Origin: a virus
Length of the DNA stretch: 29,528 nt
Virus record (IMG/VR): IMGVR_UViG_3300030060_007816
Coordinates: 1-29,528 of that record
Strand: one strand, 5' to 3'
Shown here: piece after piece, positions 13,989 through 22,306 of the stretch
How the letters are laid out: each line of letters opens with the position of its first letter
How positions within the stretch are numbered: the first letter of the stretch is position 1
The notes under the pieces: model-generated
Told to the model about the DNA's origin: nothing
What the model saw: the letters and a program-made list of their open reading frames with translations, nothing else
Databases searched by the model: none
Position numbers and translations under genes: made by a program

Positions 13989-16900
13989 TTAGTCGTCAAA
14001 TGATGCACCAGTGTTAGCAATAATGAAGTCAATTGCGATGAATTCAATTGCTCTAGCAGGCTTAATCATAATCTTAGCGTAAAGAATGTTCTGATCAATA
14101 AGATCAGGAGTTGTTGTGGTTTCGTCGAGAATAAGCTTATACTCGGTGACACCGTATCTCGTCTTAACGTTCGCCAAGAATGGCTCGATAAGACCCTTGA
14201 ATCTGTCCCAAGTTGCTTGAACGTTTTGTTCGAAAAGAACTTGAGTCGAAAGAACTGAAATTTGCTTCTTCAAGAATATTACCAATCTACGAACGTTAAT
14301 TCTATCGAGTGCTGAGCGGCGCATTTGGAGCGTTTTCTGACCAAATACTACGATTCCAGTCGATGGGAACGATGCGATTGGGTTGATATGAGCATCATAC
14401 AGCATATCTCTTTCTTTCGAAGAAAGTCTAGAGGACGCGTTTAAAATCGGAATACCAGCGGCGCCATCTGAGAGGCCTCCGCGGTTGAAACCGGCAGGAG
14501 CGAACCAAACATCAGACTTGGCTTGTGAAGAGCCGAACACACCCATCATTGCTACAGAAGGTGGAACCCATAAAGTTTGACCATTTACGGAATCTCTTGT
14601 TTGCACCCATGGATAGAATGTGCATGCGTAAGAATTATCAATTCTTCTTTGTCTTAAAGCTTGGACTGTTCCAATAACATTTCTATTAGCTCTAAGCGTT
14701 TTATCTTCTACATATTCTTCGGCAAACGGTGTGTAAACATTAGGCAGATCGATAACAGCAAGCGCATCACGCCTTTCTTGGCATAGATCCATTTGATAGT
14801 TAGATAATCCTTCGTGTGTTAGGCCCGGTACAGCCAGAACATTGAAGTCTAACAATTCAGGATCTGCTACAGTCTCTAATGCCTGTCTATACGTGTTAAA
14901 TTCATAACTGTTTGCTTTTGTACCAGCAGTGGCTATTTGAGTGTTGGCTAAGGGATCTGGTACCGTAATATCGAATCCATCAAAACCACCAAAGAATGGT
15001 GCTGCAAAACTATCATATCCTAAATCTATCAAACTACGGTAGTCATTTCCAGTTTGGGCTGTCCAACTTGTTGTCTCAGTGCGAGAGCCTGAAGTATAGG
15101 TAAATGCCGCGGCGCCGGAAACAACGTTATCTAAAGTAAAGACATCGGAGTAACCATCGATAATCTGACTGGCTTGCATACCAATAGCTGCACTTGCAGT
15201 CACAGCTAAACCTAATTTTGTAGGATCGTCTCCCTGACCAGCGAACAACATTCTATGTAAATCACCCAAGCCGGTTGCTGGGCGAGTGGATGTTGTGGTT
15301 CTTGAAGATCTCATACCAAACACCACATCAGTCCGATTGGTTACTTGACCGTCTGTATCCTTACTTACTAGTGAGAGGCTTGGGAATTTCAATGTTGCAC
15401 GTATACGGTTATCGGTTCCGACACCACCGCGAAGTGAATGATCGGAAACTGGGCCAAGACCACCCGCGAAGCCCGATAGTGTTGGCGCGGTGACAGTTTC
15501 GGTAGTAGCGATTGTGTTATTACCAGCAGTTCCACCCACAACCTGTGTTAAAGTGAGCGTAGCATCCGATATATCAACTTTAATTTTGTTAGCATGACCG
15601 TTTGCTGATTCAATACAGCGCTTAAGAGACGCGGCGATGAGGGCATTGGTGCCGGCATTGCGATCAAAGTGTGGAGGATCTACAGTAAGATCTTCAACAT
15701 CTTTGGCAAGATAGCCTTTCGACGTTCCGTCTGAGGATTGAATAGTAATTGTCTTGTTTACAACAAAGGCGCCATTTATCACTATACTTCCGACCGCTTT
15801 AATACTTGCAGGGGTCGCACCACCTACAATCGTCCCACCATCAGCAGTGATAACTGGACCCATACAGGTTTGCTTTGTTCGCTGTTTGTCGCCCAAAGAA
15901 CTTGTGACTGTTACATCTGCATATTTGGGCGGCAGGTAGAATCCGAAAGGCACCAACGCAGGATTGGTTGCGCCCGCTTCTACATCATCATTAAGTTCGA
16001 CGTATACATACCTAGAGTTGTTCTCATAGTCTCCATATCTGCGTAATCTTTGGTTTCCTTCATCCCAAGCAAGGTAAGCATCACCAATTCTTTTAGAAAT
16101 AAAGTTAGGCGAAGTTGGATCTAAATTGAGATTATCAAATCTTTCAAGGACTTGTGGATTAGAATCAGTATCTCCAAGTTTTCTAATAATAACCGAGAAT
16201 GAGCCATATTCTTCTTCTAAAGATGCTGGTCCTCTAATTCTATCAATTTGAACCTTTGCGTTCTTGTGAAGCCACTCACCATGGCCGCGGCCTTTCAGAC
16301 GGAAAAGTTTCTGCTGAGATTCAGGTTGGAATGCTGCCGCAGGACCGACATCCTGAGAGATGAACCAGCCTGCTTTTGCTTCCTGAGAACCGCCAGTGAC
16401 CCCTTTCATTCTCATCGGGCCCGTTGTTGGAGCGGTTGCGGAGCCAGTCCCGAGAGGAAGCATGACTCCAATTAATGGAGCCGAAACACTCGTTAAGTTG
16501 TCTCTGAGGAATTGTTCGTAAGTTTCTCCAAGCCAATAATCTTTTTCTGCTGAAGTTGGGTAAAACGATCCTGAACTTAGCAGGGTCGGGTTAGTACTAA
16601 TTTTCTTTCTAATAAAGTTTTGACTTCCATCGTCAAAGCTGATTGAGAAGTTTTCTGCGTTAGTTTCTACACCGTCAACTAATTTAGCATACTTAATCTT
16701 AAAGTTACCATTTGAGTCAGAATCAATAAATGTTCCGAGAGATGCAGTAGCAACGAGGTCACCGATTCCGACTGTTTCTTCATCGGTAGTTTGTATAACA
16801 GCACCACTGAGAAGCATTGTACCTTGATCGGCGTAGAAAACCGCTCCTAAGTGGAAGGAACCGGTTGCAGAGTCAATTGTTGCATCTGTTCTTGTGATAC

Positions 16901-17336
16901 TGGCTGAGTGTGCAACGAAAAGTCCGTATGCGCCACCGCCACGACGAGCTAAAGCATCAGCAGGGTTTCCATTGGTTTGCCAGCCACATTGACCGTCGCC
17001 GGTTGCGCTAGCGTCTTGTTGTCCCAACAAACGAATATATGTAAGAGGTGCTACATTCGCACGAAGGAATGCCTTAGCAGCATATGTACCATACATTGGA
17101 GATTGGTTGTTCCCATCACGATATACATCACCGCCGCCTTTGCCGGGGACGGTGTCCCCAAACTGCTCAACAAACTCTTGAAAACTGTTGACTGTTATTG
17201 GCTGCATGGCTAAGCCTTTTTGCGCGCGGCCGATGACCACAGGTCCAATGTTTGGTGGGGGCTCAGTAATAAACGATTCGTCTATTTCATTAATGAACAC
17301 ACCGGGGGATACGAACTTAAAGTTTTTAATTGACAT
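13989..17336 (-). CDS. Tail sheath protein, gp18-like, with inserted domains (1115 aa)
   Basis: Contractile sheath monomer that surrounds the tube. Seen: the sheath N-terminus S-P-G-V-F-I-N-E-I-D-E (residues 10-20) with G-P-V-V-I-G-R-A; and a long conserved C-terminal third containing V-F-G-Q-K-T-L-Q, R-I-N-V-R-R-L-V-I-F-L-K-K and the final strands, which interlock neighbouring sheath subunits. T4 gp18 is 659 residues; about 450 residues more are present here. Part of the surplus is a beta-rich module at about residues 515-627 with D-G-T-S-K, S-A-N-G-H-A-N-K and G-G-T-A-G-N-N-T-I ending in F-A-G-G, which also appears inside the 330-residue protein at 20434-21426. Such insertions usually decorate the outside of the sheath. 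GAGAGG lies ten bases before the start. Confidence 0.93.
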   Translation of the reverse strand: MSIKNFKFVSPGVFINEIDESFITEPPPNIGPVVIGRAQKGLAMQPITVNSFQEFVEQFGDTVPGKGGGDVYRDGNNQSPMYGTYAAKAFLRANVAPLTYIRLLGQQDASATGDGQCGWQTNGNPADALARRGGGAYGLFVAHSASITRTDATIDSATGSFHLGAVFYADQGTMLLSGAVIQTTDEETVGIGDLVATASLGTFIDSDSNGNFKIKYAKLVDGVETNAENFSISFDDGSQNFIRKKISTNPTLLSSGSFYPTSAEKDYWLGETYEQFLRDNLTSVSAPLIGVMLPLGTGSATAPTTGPMRMKGVTGGSQEAKAGWFISQDVGPAAAFQPESQQKLFRLKGRGHGEWLHKNAKVQIDRIRGPASLEEEYGSFSVIIRKLGDTDSNPQVLERFDNLNLDPTSPNFISKRIGDAYLAWDEGNQRLRRYGDYENNSRYVYVELNDDVEAGATNPALVPFGFYLPPKYADVTVTSSLGDKQRTKQTCMGPVITADGGTIVGGATPASIKAVGSIVINGAFVVNKTITIQSSDGTSKGYLAKDVEDLTVDPPHFDRNAGTNALIAASLKRCIESANGHANKIKVDISDATLTLTQVVGGTAGNNTIATTETVTAPTLSGFAGGLGPVSDHSLRGGVGTDNRIRATLKFPSLSLVSKDTDGQVTNRTDVVFGMRSSRTTTSTRPATGLGDLHRMLFAGQGDDPTKLGLAVTASAAIGMQASQIIDGYSDVFTLDNVVSGAAAFTYTSGSRTETTSWTAQTGNDYRSLIDLGYDSFAAPFFGGFDGFDITVPDPLANTQIATAGTKANSYEFNTYRQALETVADPELLDFNVLAVPGLTHEGLSNYQMDLCQERRDALAVIDLPNVYTPFAEEYVEDKTLRANRNVIGTVQALRQRRIDNSYACTFYPWVQTRDSVNGQTLWVPPSVAMMGVFGSSQAKSDVWFAPAGFNRGGLSDGAAGIPILNASSRLSSKERDMLYDAHINPIASFPSTGIVVFGQKTLQMRRSALDRINVRRLVIFLKKQISVLSTQVLFEQNVQATWDRFKGLIEPFLANVKTRYGVTEYKLILDETTTTPDLIDQNILYAKIMIKPARAIEFIAIDFIIANTGASFDD

Positions 17337-17456
17337 TTAGCAAATTCCTCTCTTTTGTTATAATTGCTCTGATGAATTATAAGCTAATCATGAGTAAATA
17401 GTAAATCTATCTTCAAAAGTCTTTAGATGTAGGAAGAAATTGGTAGGTTTCAGGAA

Positions 17457-18338
17457 CTATTTTATAAAAAAGTCTGGTTCTCCCGGAAGTGGTACACTTT
17501 CTCTAGGAAAAGTAAGCTCAACTACGTTTTCATCTATCCGCACTATTCTACGATCATCGTTATCACCTTCGCCGATTAAATAACCTAATACTTTTATGTT
17601 TATCTCAGAACCAAACATTCGAATATCTTCATTCAACGTTGCTACATTGTCGTTGGAAGTAAACCCTTGATCAATAAAGGCCTCATACACATGACCGTTT
17701 CTTCTCATAACAAAAGAGTTAATTTGGCCAGTTCTGGTAATAAAGGGAGATAACAATTCATTCATTTGTTGTTGATATTCCGTTTTAATTTTTATTTTAT
17801 AATTAACATTTACATATACTGGTATTGGAATCGATAAGGTTTGGATAACTATTTTTTTATTTATTCTCGGAAAGTTTTGTTGTCTTTTCGCGCCGGTGTT
17901 AGTTCTTGTTCCCGATGCTACCGCAAAATTTCTTGTTTTATCCTGAACAATTCTTTTCGCTATAATAAGCCGGCCGGTACGACCGTCGTATCTATCAGAA
18001 TATAATTGAGCTTGGAATCCTCCTTTTTTATTAGGATCTTTTCTGATTTCAGTTCTTTGTATGCTTATAAGCGGCAACTTGAGAGCACCAGAATCGTCTC
18101 GCAAATCTTTATTGTTTTTGATCTGAAACGCTCTTTCGGGCACCTGCCACAAAACATCAACTTTTTTACGACCTTCGTTTGTTGTAGCAAACAGCTCCAA
18201 ATCTTGTTTAAGCCATGAAGTAATAGCGTAATCAATATCTTCAATTTTAGATTCTAAAACTCCTATCTCTTTTAGGGTTATGGAGCCCGTAGCCGGTAAG
18301 TCAGGCAATTGAGCAAAATCAAAATTATTAGGTAGCAT
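17457..18338 (-). CDS. Tail terminator / sheath-stabiliser-like protein, gp15-like (293 aa)
   Basis: Probably closes the head-proximal end of the tail. Seen: residues about 45-100 with D-L-E-L-F-A-T-T-N-E-G-R-K-K-V-D-V-L-W-Q-V-P-E-R-A and L-P-L-I-S-I-Q-R-T; a central strand-rich region with I-P-I-P-V-Y-V-N-V-N-Y-K-I-K-I-K-T-E-Y-Q-Q-Q-M-N; then F-V-M-R-R-N-G. This matches a protein I know only as the gp15/gp3-type tail completion family of large T4-like phages. The start is taken as the ATG at 18338, preceded by AAGGGG with 7-base spacing, rather than the in-frame TTG one codon before. It overlaps the end of the upstream neck gene by 11 bases, so the two are coupled. Family assignment moderate. 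Confidence 0.7.
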   Translation of the reverse strand: MLPNNFDFAQLPDLPATGSITLKEIGVLESKIEDIDYAITSWLKQDLELFATTNEGRKKVDVLWQVPERAFQIKNNKDLRDDSGALKLPLISIQRTEIRKDPNKKGGFQAQLYSDRYDGRTGRLIIAKRIVQDKTRNFAVASGTRTNTGAKRQQNFPRINKKIVIQTLSIPIPVYVNVNYKIKIKTEYQQQMNELLSPFITRTGQINSFVMRRNGHVYEAFIDQGFTSNDNVATLNEDIRMFGSEINIKVLGYLIGEGDNDDRRIVRIDENVVELTFPRESVPLPGEPDFFIK

Positions 18339-18816
18339 CAAATAACCCCTTTCTTGCCTTCTTGGCTGTAGCTATTACTTCAAATGTTTGATCCACTTGG
18401 CCAAACAACTTGCGAGGACTTGAGAGTTTTGTAAGCTCATAATAATTATCGCCGTATAAAATAAAGTCACCTTCTCGGACAAACAAGTTCTGATCTTCGT
18501 TCAATCTACGTTTGTGAAACTTGACGGTTATAATGGAGTCAGCATCAATACCTACACCCTCCATATATTTGGTAGATTCTTCATCATACGCAACCAAAAC
18601 ATAGACCCGAACCGGCGATAGGAACGTTTTTTCTATCGCTTCCCCATATAAGTCGTGAAATTTAGTTCTTTCTAGATCTATGGCGTAGTAAAGAATGGCT
18701 TGACCAATAACATTTTCAATTAATTCATCATTTACTTGTTTTACTAGATCTCGCTCTTTTTTACCAAGAAATAGCGGCGGTGGAGGTTGATCTGGTCTTT
18801 TCCATTCATCTGACAT
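18328..18816 (-). CDS. Neck / head-tail joining protein, gp14-like (162 aa)
   Basis: A small head-tail connector component. Seen: a Pro-rich N-terminus (about residues 8-16); a long helix (K-K-E-R-D-L-V-K-Q-V-N-D-E-L-I-E-N-V-I-G-Q); Y-G-E-A-I-E-K-T-F; and a beta-barrel-like C-terminal half with V-K-F-H-K-R-R-L, D-F-I-L-Y-G-D-N-Y-Y-E-L and L-F-G-Q-V-D-Q-T-F. The G-D-x-I-x-Y-x-x-x-Y-Y-E-I pattern is what phage head-tail stoppers and neck proteins of the gp14 group show. It lies between the gp13-like and gp15-like genes, in the T4 order 13-14-15. No function beyond assembly can be read from it. Confidence 0.7.
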   Translation of the reverse strand: MSDEWKRPDQPPPPLFLGKKERDLVKQVNDELIENVIGQAILYYAIDLERTKFHDLYGEAIEKTFLSPVRVYVLVAYDEESTKYMEGVGIDADSIITVKFHKRRLNEDQNLFVREGDFILYGDNYYELTKLSSPRKLFGQVDQTFEVIATAKKARKGLFDAT

Positions 18817-18822
18817 TTAATA

Positions 18823-20097
18823 TTATCCTACAAAAATCGGTAATGGAGAGAATGCAAACGTCTTTGCCGTTGCATCAGCTTTCTCAGCGTCATATTTAAC
18901 AAGTTCTTTGTACTCAGTAGACGCCAATATTTCAGTTAGTTTTACTTTTAGTTCATCTTGTTCTGCTTTAGCTTGAGAGAGCAATTCGCTGTGATTTAGC
19001 GTAACTGATTCACCGGGAATAGGTATTGTGGTAAATTTGCCGCGGATTTGGCCAAGCATCTCTTTACAAAGTGCCAATGCATATTTACGAATCCACTGTT
19101 TGCCCATGGAATTGATGTTTTTATAGGGTATATTTTCATACGGAAGCGTATTCAGATTATTTACGCCCAATGTACCATCATCATATCCGGCACTGTCATC
19201 CGTAGAGTCTTCTTTAACATAAAAGTTAAACCAGATACGGAAGGGGTCAATCCCAAAGTCTTCCGGAGAAGGGTAAATCCTAAGTTTATTGTTTTTAATT
19301 TCATAAGAAAAATGAGATGTGCGAGTAAAAATGGAATCTTCATACATAATCGCCTGCATTTTGTTCTGCCATGTCGGGATTAGTTCAAATGTCGAGTCAT
19401 CTGAAAATTGACCGTACGTATTGAGGTTACCAACAACATTAATCCCGCCGTAGTACCCAAAAAATCTCCACATCGCTCTCGGAGTTTTATAAAAAACTCT
19501 AGTTACAAAAATTCTTTTCCCATCTATCTTATTGTGAAATGGTACACTATTTCCTGCGTCATCAGTGCCTGAACTTCCTGCGGTCTCAATAATACTTTGA
19601 AGATCATAATCTTGAACATTGCTAATTGGTTTAAACGAACCCGAATATATCGTTTTAGTACCGCCCAAACCAGTCTGCGACATAAGGCCATCCCCGACTC
19701 TCTGAGCATAACTGATTTGAAATCTTGGGACTCTTAAATTCGAACCAGTTGGTCGCACACGCCCAATTTGTTCGCCTTTATGGTTGAATGTGCCCGTTAC
19801 ATTACCAATTGAATCACCAAGTGCATTCTTACCTTGGTGTAAATTTACAATATATGAGTATTCTAGCACCGCTTCTTCATATGCAGAATAAACATTTGCT
19901 GGCGTTAACTCGATATCAACCACATCGCCACCAAGCTTCTTGTATACGTATGCAACTTGAAGTGAAGCGCCTGATATGAAATCAACTGACGCGGTGTACA
20001 TACCAAACGGTACAGCAGAAGCTACATCGTCTGTAGAACCTGTAGATGTTAGGATTACGGCACTTGTAGTTGACTTAGGTTTAAGGTTTGTTGGCAT
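18823..20097 (-). CDS. Neck protein, gp13-like (424 aa)
   Basis: Head-completion or neck protein that joins the packaged head to the tail. Seen: residues about 65-85 with a helix carrying A-Y-E-E-A-V-L-E-Y-S-Y, then a Gly/Ser-rich middle, the conserved-looking M-W-R-F-F-G-Y-Y-G-G-I-N segment near 210-225, L-R-I-Y-P-S-P near 270, and R-K-Y-A-L-A-L-C-K-E-M-L-G-Q-I-R-G-K-F, a helix ending in G-K-F typical of gp13-like neck proteins, near 335-355. T4 gp13 is 309 residues. The start has GAGGG seven bases upstream. A terminator just upstream (20136-20160) means that transcription must begin anew in the 39-base gap, where an ACTACTTA box is found. Confidence 0.8.
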   Translation of the reverse strand: MPTNLKPKSTTSAVILTSTGSTDDVASAVPFGMYTASVDFISGASLQVAYVYKKLGGDVVDIELTPANVYSAYEEAVLEYSYIVNLHQGKNALGDSIGNVTGTFNHKGEQIGRVRPTGSNLRVPRFQISYAQRVGDGLMSQTGLGGTKTIYSGSFKPISNVQDYDLQSIIETAGSSGTDDAGNSVPFHNKIDGKRIFVTRVFYKTPRAMWRFFGYYGGINVVGNLNTYGQFSDDSTFELIPTWQNKMQAIMYEDSIFTRTSHFSYEIKNNKLRIYPSPEDFGIDPFRIWFNFYVKEDSTDDSAGYDDGTLGVNNLNTLPYENIPYKNINSMGKQWIRKYALALCKEMLGQIRGKFTTIPIPGESVTLNHSELLSQAKAEQDELKVKLTEILASTEYKELVKYDAEKADATAKTFAFSPLPIFVG

Positions 20098-20116
20098 TAA
20101 TAGTCCCTCTATAAAC

Positions 20117-20124
20117 TAAGTAGT
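20117..20124 (-). promoter_or_regulatory. ACTACTTA motif between terminator and gp13-like gene (candidate late promoter)
   Basis: The minus strand reads ACTACTTA, ending 20 bases before the ATG and beginning 12 bases after the terminator stem. It is a one-base variant of the ACTATTTA boxes. If the terminator is efficient, the promoter of the neck-tail gene series must be in this short gap. Confidence 0.45.
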
Positions 20125-20135
20125 AAATTTCACAA

Positions 20136-20160
20136 CAAAACCCCCTGCGAATACAGGGGG
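20136..20160 (-). terminator. Intrinsic terminator after the histone-like gene
   Basis: CCCCCTG (20160-20154) pairs with CAGGGGG (20147-20141) around a 6-base loop, followed on the minus strand by TTTTG. It lies 35 bases after the stop of the histone-like gene. Confidence 0.85.
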
Positions 20161-20194
20161 CATGTTAATATCAAATATAATTTGTTAGTAACCT

Positions 20195-20350
20195 CTAATC
20201 TTTCTTTGATTTTGGGGCCTTTTTAGCTGCTGCTTTGGGACTCTTGCTCTTGGTGGCTGCTTTTTTAGCAGGAGCCTTTGCGGCAGCCTTTGGAGCAGGA
20301 GCAGCCGTTTTAGCTCTTTGAGCAGCTATTCTTCTAGCTTTGCCGGGCAT
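20195..20350 (-). CDS. Histone-H1-like basic protein (51 aa)
   Basis: The product is 51 residues made almost only of Lys, Ala, Pro, Arg, Ser and Thr, with the K-A-A-A-K-A-P-A-K-K and K-S-P-K-A-A-A-K-K-A-P-K type of repeats known from the C-terminal tails of eukaryotic histone H1 and from bacterial H1-like proteins. S-P-K resembles the histone H1 phosphorylation motif. It would bind and condense DNA; in a virion gene cluster it could be a packaged internal protein or act on host DNA. The start at 20350 has an AAAAGGAG site. The gene stands alone between two terminators and has its own ACTATTTA box, so its dosage is set separately from its neighbours. The composition is clear, but short low-complexity proteins cannot be assigned a family with certainty. 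Confidence 0.75.
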   Translation of the reverse strand: MPGKARRIAAQRAKTAAPAPKAAAKAPAKKAATKSKSPKAAAKKAPKSKKD

Positions 20351-20369
20351 AGTAATTTCTCCTTTTAGA

Positions 20370-20377
20370 TAAATAGT
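20370..20377 (-). promoter_or_regulatory. ACTATTTA motif between terminator and histone-like gene (candidate late promoter)
   Basis: ACTATTTA on the minus strand, with its last base 20 positions before the ATG and 12 bases past the upstream terminator. A transcript starting 6-7 bases downstream would have a leader of about 14 bases carrying the Shine-Dalgarno. Confidence 0.5.
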
Positions 20378-20388
20378 TTGTAATAACT

Positions 20389-20414
20389 AAAAAGCCCCCA
20401 TCTCTGGGGGCTTT
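20389..20414 (-). terminator. Intrinsic terminator after the 330-residue gene
   Basis: AAAGCCCCCA (20400-20391 arm) and its complement (20414-20405) form a 10-bp stem around a 4-base loop, followed on the minus strand by TTTTTAG within and just after the stem. It lies 20 bases after the stop of the preceding gene. Confidence 0.85.
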
Positions 20415-20433
20415 AAATTTTGTAATTGATAGA

Positions 20434-21426
20434 CTACAGATCGTCAGGTGCAACGTGACCAGTCAATCTGATAAGAAGCTTACCAGCAGTCAATGCATTT
20501 GGAATACCGCCACTAAAGTCAGTAATCGTTATTCCTGAAGCCGTATATCCGTCAACCAAGATATTGGCTGAGTTTTCTGCGGTCGTCGGAGTGGTTATGT
20601 CCCGGGTGACTGTAATTGTCGTGGATGTGCCATCAAGCGGTGATGCTGTGAAGTTTGCGTGATTGTTAATACCTCTAGCAATACCTTCAGAAAGCTTAGC
20701 TGTGTTATCTACCGAACCAATTCCAAATTTACCAGTTGATGTGGAACCAAAAGCGGTCCCAGAGTCAGCAACGAAATTAACCGGGGTCGTTCCATCAGCA
20801 GCTTTAAGCTGAAATGCCGTCATGCCGCTGATAACAGTAGCTACATCACTGACGCCGCTTACATCAATCGTACAAGATGCCCGCTTGGTGGTTTTATCGC
20901 CGGCAGTGAGATACAAATAAACACCACCGTTTGAAGCCAACACATTGTTATCGTATCTGGTAATTGTGTGTTCACCAAGATTAGTGTTTAACGCTTCAGA
21001 TATAGTTGCGACATTAGTAGGCGCATTTCCAAGATAACCATCGGCTCCCTTGGGGTCGCTGGCGTCTGTTCCATACGCAAGGTCAAAGTCGGTTAAAGTT
21101 CCGTCTGTGATTTGCTCTAAAACAACAGTTTCAACAGTTGTAACTACTCCAAAAACAGCCGTGGTCAAGTGAGCCAAATAACTGTCTTCCGTAGCAGAAG
21201 CTGGAGCGATACCAATTGGCGTATTAGCTGCTGTTGCTTGAGTGCTCAAGGTTTGCTTTGATGTTCCAAAGTCAAACACCAAGTCTGTTATTAACATTTG
21301 ACCAACACGATGCTGATCTGCTCGCACTAATGCTTTTGCTGCGACCGGCGAGACTCCGCATGAAATGATTGCACCAGCTTTTTCAACTGCTGCGATTCTT
21401 GCTCTAGATTTTCTTCTAACTCCCAT
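20434..21426 (-). CDS. Putative capsid-surface (decoration-type) protein, long paralogue (330 aa)
   Basis: Paralogue of the next upstream gene: both begin M-G-x-R-R-x-x-R-x-R, have E-K-A-G-A, H-R-V-G-Q and (D/L)-x-G-T-S-K in the same order within the first 57 residues, share A-H-L-T near 85, and end in P-D-D-L. The first 180 residues and the last 18 align with the short paralogue. Between them sits an extra beta-rich domain (about residues 200-308, with A-A-D-G-T-T, I-N-N-H-A-N-F and D-F-S-G-G) that resembles the insert in the tail sheath. Proteins with the E-K-A-G-x start and basic N-terminus occur downstream of capsid genes in marine T4-like phages; decoration of the head is the likely role but is inferred from position. 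AAGGAGG lies before the start, and a strong terminator follows. Confidence 0.65.
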   Translation of the reverse strand: MGVRRKSRARIAAVEKAGAIISCGVSPVAAKALVRADQHRVGQMLITDLVFDFGTSKQTLSTQATAANTPIGIAPASATEDSYLAHLTTAVFGVVTTVETVVLEQITDGTLTDFDLAYGTDASDPKGADGYLGNAPTNVATISEALNTNLGEHTITRYDNNVLASNGGVYLYLTAGDKTTKRASCTIDVSGVSDVATVISGMTAFQLKAADGTTPVNFVADSGTAFGSTSTGKFGIGSVDNTAKLSEGIARGINNHANFTASPLDGTSTTITVTRDITTPTTAENSANILVDGYTASGITITDFSGGIPNALTAGKLLIRLTGHVAPDDL

Positions 21427-21464
21427 TTTGTTTTCCTCCTTCTATGTAAGTATTAAAGTTCATC

Positions 21465-22049
21465 TTAGAGATCATCCGGTACGGCGAACCCGTAGATGTA
21501 GACGGTGATTTTACCAGCATCGTAATCACCAGCATCGGATCCGTCCGCGGACACATACAAATAGTATTCCGATCCAGAACCTTGATAAGTTGAAGCATTG
21601 TCGATTTCAAGCGATCGATCTTCTCCAACTCCATCTAAAGGCGTTGAAGCGTTGTTTACATCAACGGCGCCGGCAATTGAATCACCAGTGTCTTCAGCCG
21701 CACTACCTAGAGTAATGTTTACGCCTTTTCCGGTTGACGAAATGCTTGGAGCCTCCGTACAAACGGTACGAATTTCTGTTATGATGCCATATTTTGCTAT
21801 GGTAAGCTGGGTGAGGTGTGCTGCTTTTCCACTAACACCGCTAGCGAATCCGGCTGTACCACCGGAAGTAATAGTGCCTTTTGATGTGCCCAGATCTAAA
21901 ACTATCTCGGTAACAAGCTCTTGACCAACTCTGTGCTGCGTTGTTCGAGCAATCATTGGCGAGGCGCCGATGCCGGCTTCTGGATCAACGGTCGCACCTG
22001 CTTTTTCAATCGTATAAAGTCTTTTACGACCTAATCTTCTGTTTCCCAT
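21465..22049 (-). CDS. Putative capsid-surface (decoration-type) protein, short paralogue (194 aa)
   Basis: Short paralogue of the 330-residue protein, 38 bases upstream of it in the same unit. Residues 1-60 carry L-G-R-K-R-L-Y-T-I-E-K-A-G-A-T-V, T-Q-H-R-V-G-Q-E-L-V-T-E-I-V-L-D-L-G-T-S-K; the middle is Ser/Gly/Thr-rich; the C-terminus is Y-Y-L-Y-V-S-A-D-G followed by A-G-K-I-T-V-Y-I-Y-G-F-A-V-P-D-D-L. The two aligned strands before and after the point where the long paralogue has its insert (Y-L-Y-x-x-A, then A-G-K) suggest a beta-sandwich core with the insert in one loop. No membrane segment or enzymatic motif. Its position right after the major capsid gene suggests a head surface protein. 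AAGGAG precedes the start. Confidence 0.65.
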   Translation of the reverse strand: MGNRRLGRKRLYTIEKAGATVDPEAGIGASPMIARTTQHRVGQELVTEIVLDLGTSKGTITSGGTAGFASGVSGKAAHLTQLTIAKYGIITEIRTVCTEAPSISSTGKGVNITLGSAAEDTGDSIAGAVDVNNASTPLDGVGEDRSLEIDNASTYQGSGSEYYLYVSADGSDAGDYDAGKITVYIYGFAVPDDL

Positions 22050-22070
22050 AATATATTTTCTCCTTTATTA

Positions 22071-22193
22071 TTATGTTATTGCAATAACCCGCTTATTCAA
22101 TGATTGTACTCCAGCCACTTCGGAATACTCTCTTTCTAGGGCAGTGGCCTCGCCCAAGGAGAATAAAGTCAAGTTACAGTAAATAGTTTTCAT
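22071..22193 (-). CDS. Possible small protein (40 aa)
   Basis: An open frame of 40 codons fills most of the 257-base interval between the capsid gene and the next gene, and ends ten bases before that gene's AAGGAG. The sequence is non-repetitive (starts M-K-T-I-Y-C-N-L-T-L-F) with a mixed helical second half, and it is unlike a random frame in composition. Against it: no convincing Shine-Dalgarno (a GAG lies 13 bases upstream), and an ACTATTTA box overlaps codons 3-5. It could equally be a leader or untranslated region. No family recognised. Confidence 0.35.
   Translation of the reverse strand: MKTIYCNLTLFSLGEATALEREYSEVAGVQSLNKRVIAIT
22180..22187 (-). promoter_or_regulatory. ACTATTTA motif after the capsid terminator (candidate late promoter)
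   Basis: ACTATTTA on the minus strand, 60 bases after the terminator that follows the capsid gene and 131 bases before the next firm start. It overlaps the possible 40-residue ORF, so only one of the two readings may be right. Confidence 0.35.
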
Positions 22194-22246
22194 AAAGTCA
22201 AAATCTCAAAAAATTACCGGGGAAAATTTTTACCAGATCAACCTTT

Positions 22247-22280
22247 TTAAAAAACAAAAACCCCCCTGAAAACAGGGGGG
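22247..22280 (-). terminator. Strong intrinsic terminator after the major capsid gene
   Basis: CCCCCCTG (22280-22273) and CAGGGGGG (22268-22261) form an 8-bp G/C-rich stem around TTTT, followed by TTTTTGTTTTTT on the minus strand. It lies 26 bases past the capsid stop codon and fits the need for a highly expressed, discretely ended capsid transcript. Confidence 0.92.
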
Positions 22281-22306
22281 CTATGTTTGGTGTCAGTTTA
22301 ACTAAC

